A DNA stretch of 64,000 bases from Flavobacterium sp. LC2016-13 (lineage in GTDB: Bacteria; Bacteroidota; Bacteroidia; Flavobacteriales; Flavobacteriaceae), in NCBI RefSeq assembly GCF_009707955.1, contig NZ_WMDQ01000003.1:248001-312000 (forward strand), written 5' to 3'. Numbering within the stretch: the stretch's first letter is position 1; each line of letters begins with the position of its first letter. This document shows, one piece after another, positions 61,211 through 64,000 of the stretch. The position numbers and the translations under genes are program-made. The notes under the pieces were generated by a model that saw only the letters and a list, made by a program, of their open reading frames with translations, did not search any database and was not told where the DNA came from.

Positions 61211-64000
61211 TTATTTCTTAATCAATTTTTTAGTCCAGCTTTTTTGATCTGATTTAAAATTCAGGATATAAATTCCTTTCGGAAGCCTGCTGATATCAAT
61301 AAAACTTTCATTGGCAGCTGCATCAACTTTATTCTGAATAATTAATGTTCCTGTATTATCATAAATTGTTACCACTTTATTATCTAATTTTTCAGGTAAT
61401 GAAAGCTGTACATAATTACTCGCCGGATTTGGATACAGTACAAAAACAGTTTCTACTTCTTCTGCTTCGATAACAGCCGCTTTTTTGGCAGCTGAAGCAG
61501 ATCCGTAAGCTTCGATTTCAAACAGAGAATATCCGTATGGAGCTAATGCTTTGGCAGTACATAAAATTCTAATGTATCTTCCCGTTCCGCTTACCGCTAA
61601 ATCATCAGTTCCGCCGTCGCTTGCTGTTTGCGTATTAACCGTTTCATTTTCGGTGAAAACATTATCCGTAGAAATCTGTACTTTATATTGGGTTGCAAAA
61701 GCCGCTTCCCATTTTAATACCACACGGTTGATATTGTAATTACTTCCTAAATCAACATAAATCCATTCGCTTGCATTAGCAAAACTACTTGCCCAACGAG
61801 TTCCTGCATCTCCGTCTGTGGCTTTCGCCGAAGAATAAGTAGCATTTTCTTCTGTAGAAGCTGTTGCTGTTTTTGCTAAAGCTAAATTGACATTTGGATT
61901 TGCCGTGATATTTCTAACAATAACATCACTGAAAACTCCCGTTGTCAACGTTCCGTTTGCGTGAGATGTTACAGCCATTCCTGCATAAATTGTATTTGCC
62001 ATAACAATTGTTTTTGGCGTTCCAAGTTGTGTCCACGTTGTTCCATTATCAGAAGTATAAGATGTAAATACATTTCCTGATCTTACAATACGAATCCATT
62101 TTGGAGCCGTTCCTGCAGCTACATCAGCAGTCGTAATTCCCGAAACAGCATTTCTGGCTAAAAACTCTACACCCGCCGCTGCACTAACATCGGTCATGGC
62201 ATGTTTAGAAGTTGGCGTAAGCGTTTCACGGAACATAACTCCCGCTTTGGCATACGTATTTGTGTTGGTCAATGAATTTACTTTGGCAATAATCTCTGCA
62301 TCACCGGTAATAGGTTGATTTACAAATTGAAATTGATCGCTCGTTTCCCAAATATCTGTTCCTGATCCTTTAATCGTAAAAGTTCCGTTAGCATGAGTTG
62401 CTTCTCCTGCCGGAGTTACAGCACCTAAATCTGTACTAACCCACGGCGCAGGTAAAGTTGCCGGAGGATTTTCTGTAGAAACTAAATTTACAGCTCTGAT
62501 ATTATCAAAATAATACGTGTTTCCGGAATTTGTTCCAGGTTCTAACAAGAAAACAAAACGATTCACTTCATTGTCTAAAGTCGAAGCATCCGGAGAACTT
62601 GCATACGTAAAAGTTACTGTATGCCATGTATTGGTTTGTTTTACAACACCTTGATAAATACTATGTCTTCCCGTAGGATAATTTGAAGGAATCGAAGCGC
62701 TGCTTTCTGCCTGCCATGAAATTACAGATCCAACCGGAGCCGAAGTGTAAATATCCATAGCGAATTTTTTAGTTCCGTTTTTGAAATCTGCAATGTTGGT
62801 TAAAGTCGTATTGAATGAAAAATTATCATACAACTCGGTTGATTTTCTAACATATTTTCCAACATTCGAAGACGTATTAATTCCGCTTGCACTTGGATTT
62901 GCAGTATTTGGAGTATAAGTTCCGTTAGCGTCTCTAAACGTAATATTATGAACGGTTTGATAATCTTCATACACAACACCTGGCGTGAAAGTATCAGGAA
63001 GTTTGGTTGTACCAATTCTGATATTATCAAAATAATAAGTGTCACTTGTATAAGAACCTGAATTCGCTAATATTACCATTTGGTTGATGGCAAGATTTGA
63101 AGTTCCAGCATCCGGACTTGAATTGTAATAGAAAGTCAACGTTTCCCATTGATTTTGTTTCGTCGTGATCGCTACATAATTACTATTTCTTCCTGTTGGA
63201 AAATTAGCCGGAAGCGATGTTGCACTGTTTTCTAAATTCAAACTTACAACCGTTCCAATTGGTGCAGAAGTATACACATCGATCATGATTTTATTCGTCT
63301 GATTTTTTAATAAACCAGCATCTTCAATTGTGCTTTGTGTATTGAAGAAAAGTACATCATATTGTTCAGTTACATTTCTAACATATTTTGCCACATTCGC
63401 AGATGAGTTAACCGAATTAGTTCCCGGATTTGCTACAACAGAATAGGTTCCGGTTGTAGTTCCTTTTATAATTTTGTTGATGCCATCGTAGTTTTGTAAA
63501 ACATCTGTAGCAATAATTGGTTTTTCAGGTGCGGCTTTCGTTAGCAAATTATCAAAATAATACGTCGTTCCTGCATTCGAATTCGATTCAAAAAGGAAAA
63601 CGACATTATTTATTGTTAAAGCACTTGTGTTTGGATCGATAACTTTTTCAAATTCAAATTCAATAGTTTCCCATTTGTTTTGAACCGTTGTTGTGGCTTT
63701 GTAACCGCTATGTCTTCCTGACGGAAAATTTGTTGCTGTTGTTACAAGACTATTTTCAAGTTGCATCGAAATTTTAGTTCCAACCGGAGCTGAAGTATAA
63801 ATATCAAAAGAGATCTTTTTTCTGCCATAAACATAATCATTGGCATTACTGATCGTTACATTTTTGATATTCAAAACATCGTATAATTCAGCTGTGTTAC
63901 GAACATATTTTCCAACTAAAGCAGAAGTATTAATTCCCGTAGCCGATGGATTTGCAACGGCTTCTGTTAAAACTCCTGTTTTAAGTCCGTAAACAATATT
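61211..64000 (-). CDS. T9SS-secreted multi-module binding protein, 5'-truncated by window edge
   Basis: The frame is open to the right edge, so the N-terminus is missing; at least 929 residues are visible. It has at least three tandem ~175-residue beta-sandwich modules (each with KYVRN or similar, then DVYTSAPIGT, NFPTGRNSNY, YYFDNI), a DUF1349/concanavalin-like domain (~62440-61900, WVSTDLGAV, AGVMFRETLTP), an F5/8 type C (discoidin, CBM32-like) domain (~61890-61500, YSSAKATDGDAGTRWASSF) and a T9SS sorting domain (FVLYPNPASNYVQL, ending TKKLIKK). No catalytic part in view; one may lie beyond the window. Likely glycan binding or degradation. Confidence 0.82.
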   Translation of the reverse strand, partial: NIVYGLKTGVLTEAVANPSATGINTSALVGKYVRNTAELYDVLNIKNVTISNANDYVYGRKKISFDIYTSAPVGTKISMQLENSLVTTATNFPSGRHSGYKATTTVQNKWETIEFEFEKVIDPNTSALTINNVVFLFESNSNAGTTYYFDNLLTKAAPEKPIIATDVLQNYDGINKIIKGTTTGTYSVVANPGTNSVNSSANVAKYVRNVTEQYDVLFFNTQSTIEDAGLLKNQTNKIMIDVYTSAPIGTVVSLNLENSATSLPANFPTGRNSNYVAITTKQNQWETLTFYYNSSPDAGTSNLAINQMVILANSGSYTSDTYYFDNIRIGTTKLPDTFTPGVVYEDYQTVHNITFRDANGTYTPNTANPSASGINTSSNVGKYVRKSTELYDNFSFNTTLTNIADFKNGTKKFAMDIYTSAPVGSVISWQAESSASIPSNYPTGRHSIYQGVVKQTNTWHTVTFTYASSPDASTLDNEVNRFVFLLEPGTNSGNTYYFDNIRAVNLVSTENPPATLPAPWVSTDLGAVTPAGEATHANGTFTIKGSGTDIWETSDQFQFVNQPITGDAEIIAKVNSLTNTNTYAKAGVMFRETLTPTSKHAMTDVSAAAGVEFLARNAVSGITTADVAAGTAPKWIRIVRSGNVFTSYTSDNGTTWTQLGTPKTIVMANTIYAGMAVTSHANGTLTTGVFSDVIVRNITANPNVNLALAKTATASTEENATYSSAKATDGDAGTRWASSFANASEWIYVDLGSNYNINRVVLKWEAAFATQYKVQISTDNVFTENETVNTQTASDGGTDDLAVSGTGRYIRILCTAKALAPYGYSLFEIEAYGSASAAKKAAVIEAEEVETVFVLYPNPASNYVQLSLPEKLDNKVVTIYDNTGTLIIQNKVDAAANESFIDISRLPKGIYILNFKSDQKSWTKKLIKK

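Overview
The window looks like chromosomal DNA of a Flavobacterium-like member of the Bacteroidota. It is AT-rich, has promoters of the TTG-N(17-23)-TAnnTTTG type, SusC/SusD and TonB receptors with carboxypeptidase-regulatory-like leaders, FecI/FecR regulation, large secreted enzymes with C-terminal type IX secretion (T9SS) sorting tails, and a subtype iii type VI secretion system (T6SSiii), which is characteristic of this phylum. I see no rRNA, tRNA, CRISPR array, integrase or transposase.

Region 1 (1-29676) is the T6SSiii locus. Two divergent units start from a shared region at 25825-26152. Rightward: a PKD-domain membrane protein and the ClpV ATPase. Leftward: an NlpC/P60-like protein, TssG, TssN, a LysM protein, a PAAR-like (DUF4280) protein, a 926-residue effector, seven lipoproteins, a TPR protein, TssK, TssO, TssB, TssC, two unknown proteins, TssE, two Hcp/TssD paralogues, VgrG and the start of a second, VgrG-linked effector cut by the left edge. 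The effector combines a GH19 lysozyme/chitinase-like domain with a MepA (M74)-like endopeptidase domain, so it should attack both glycan and peptide bonds of peptidoglycan. Strong terminators follow tssC and the first tssD, the genes for the most abundant parts (sheath and tube). No tssF is visible.

The most unusual part is 10725-18794. The first lipoprotein gene is 3 bp from the effector and is the likely cognate immunity gene. The six that follow are each preceded, 19-25 bp before the start codon, by a ~66-bp hairpin-forming repeat. Their mature domains differ but share mosaic blocks. This looks like a growing immunity-gene cassette array with a repeat between units, similar in layout to the recombinase-associated acquired interbacterial defence (rAID) arrays of gut Bacteroidales, but placed inside a T6SS operon and with no recombinase in view.

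Region 2 (29769-40687) is metal, probably iron, acquisition: a TonB siderophore receptor divergent from a MarR-GNAT fusion regulator with a palindrome over its promoter, then a small His-rich membrane protein, an ABC ATPase, a second TonB receptor, two DUF3526-type permeases and a small unknown protein.

Region 3 (40703-50356): a MITE-like 240-bp inverted-repeat element, then a FecI sigma factor, FecR anti-sigma factor, SusC-like receptor with an STN signalling domain, SusD-like lipoprotein, DUF4843-type lipoprotein and a di-haem cytochrome c peroxidase, probably one regulated uptake operon.

Region 4 (50771-53363): a DUF6624/TPR protein, a small outer-membrane barrel and a small secreted protein.

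Region 5 (53428-64000, leftward) is a block of T9SS cargo: a metzincin protease, a GH18 chitinase, a GH64 beta-1,3-glucanase and a multi-module binding protein cut by the right edge. Protease, chitinase and beta-1,3-glucanase together suggest attack on fungal or similar cell walls. The protease and glucanase share an almost identical crystallin-RICIN-CBM6-sorting tail.
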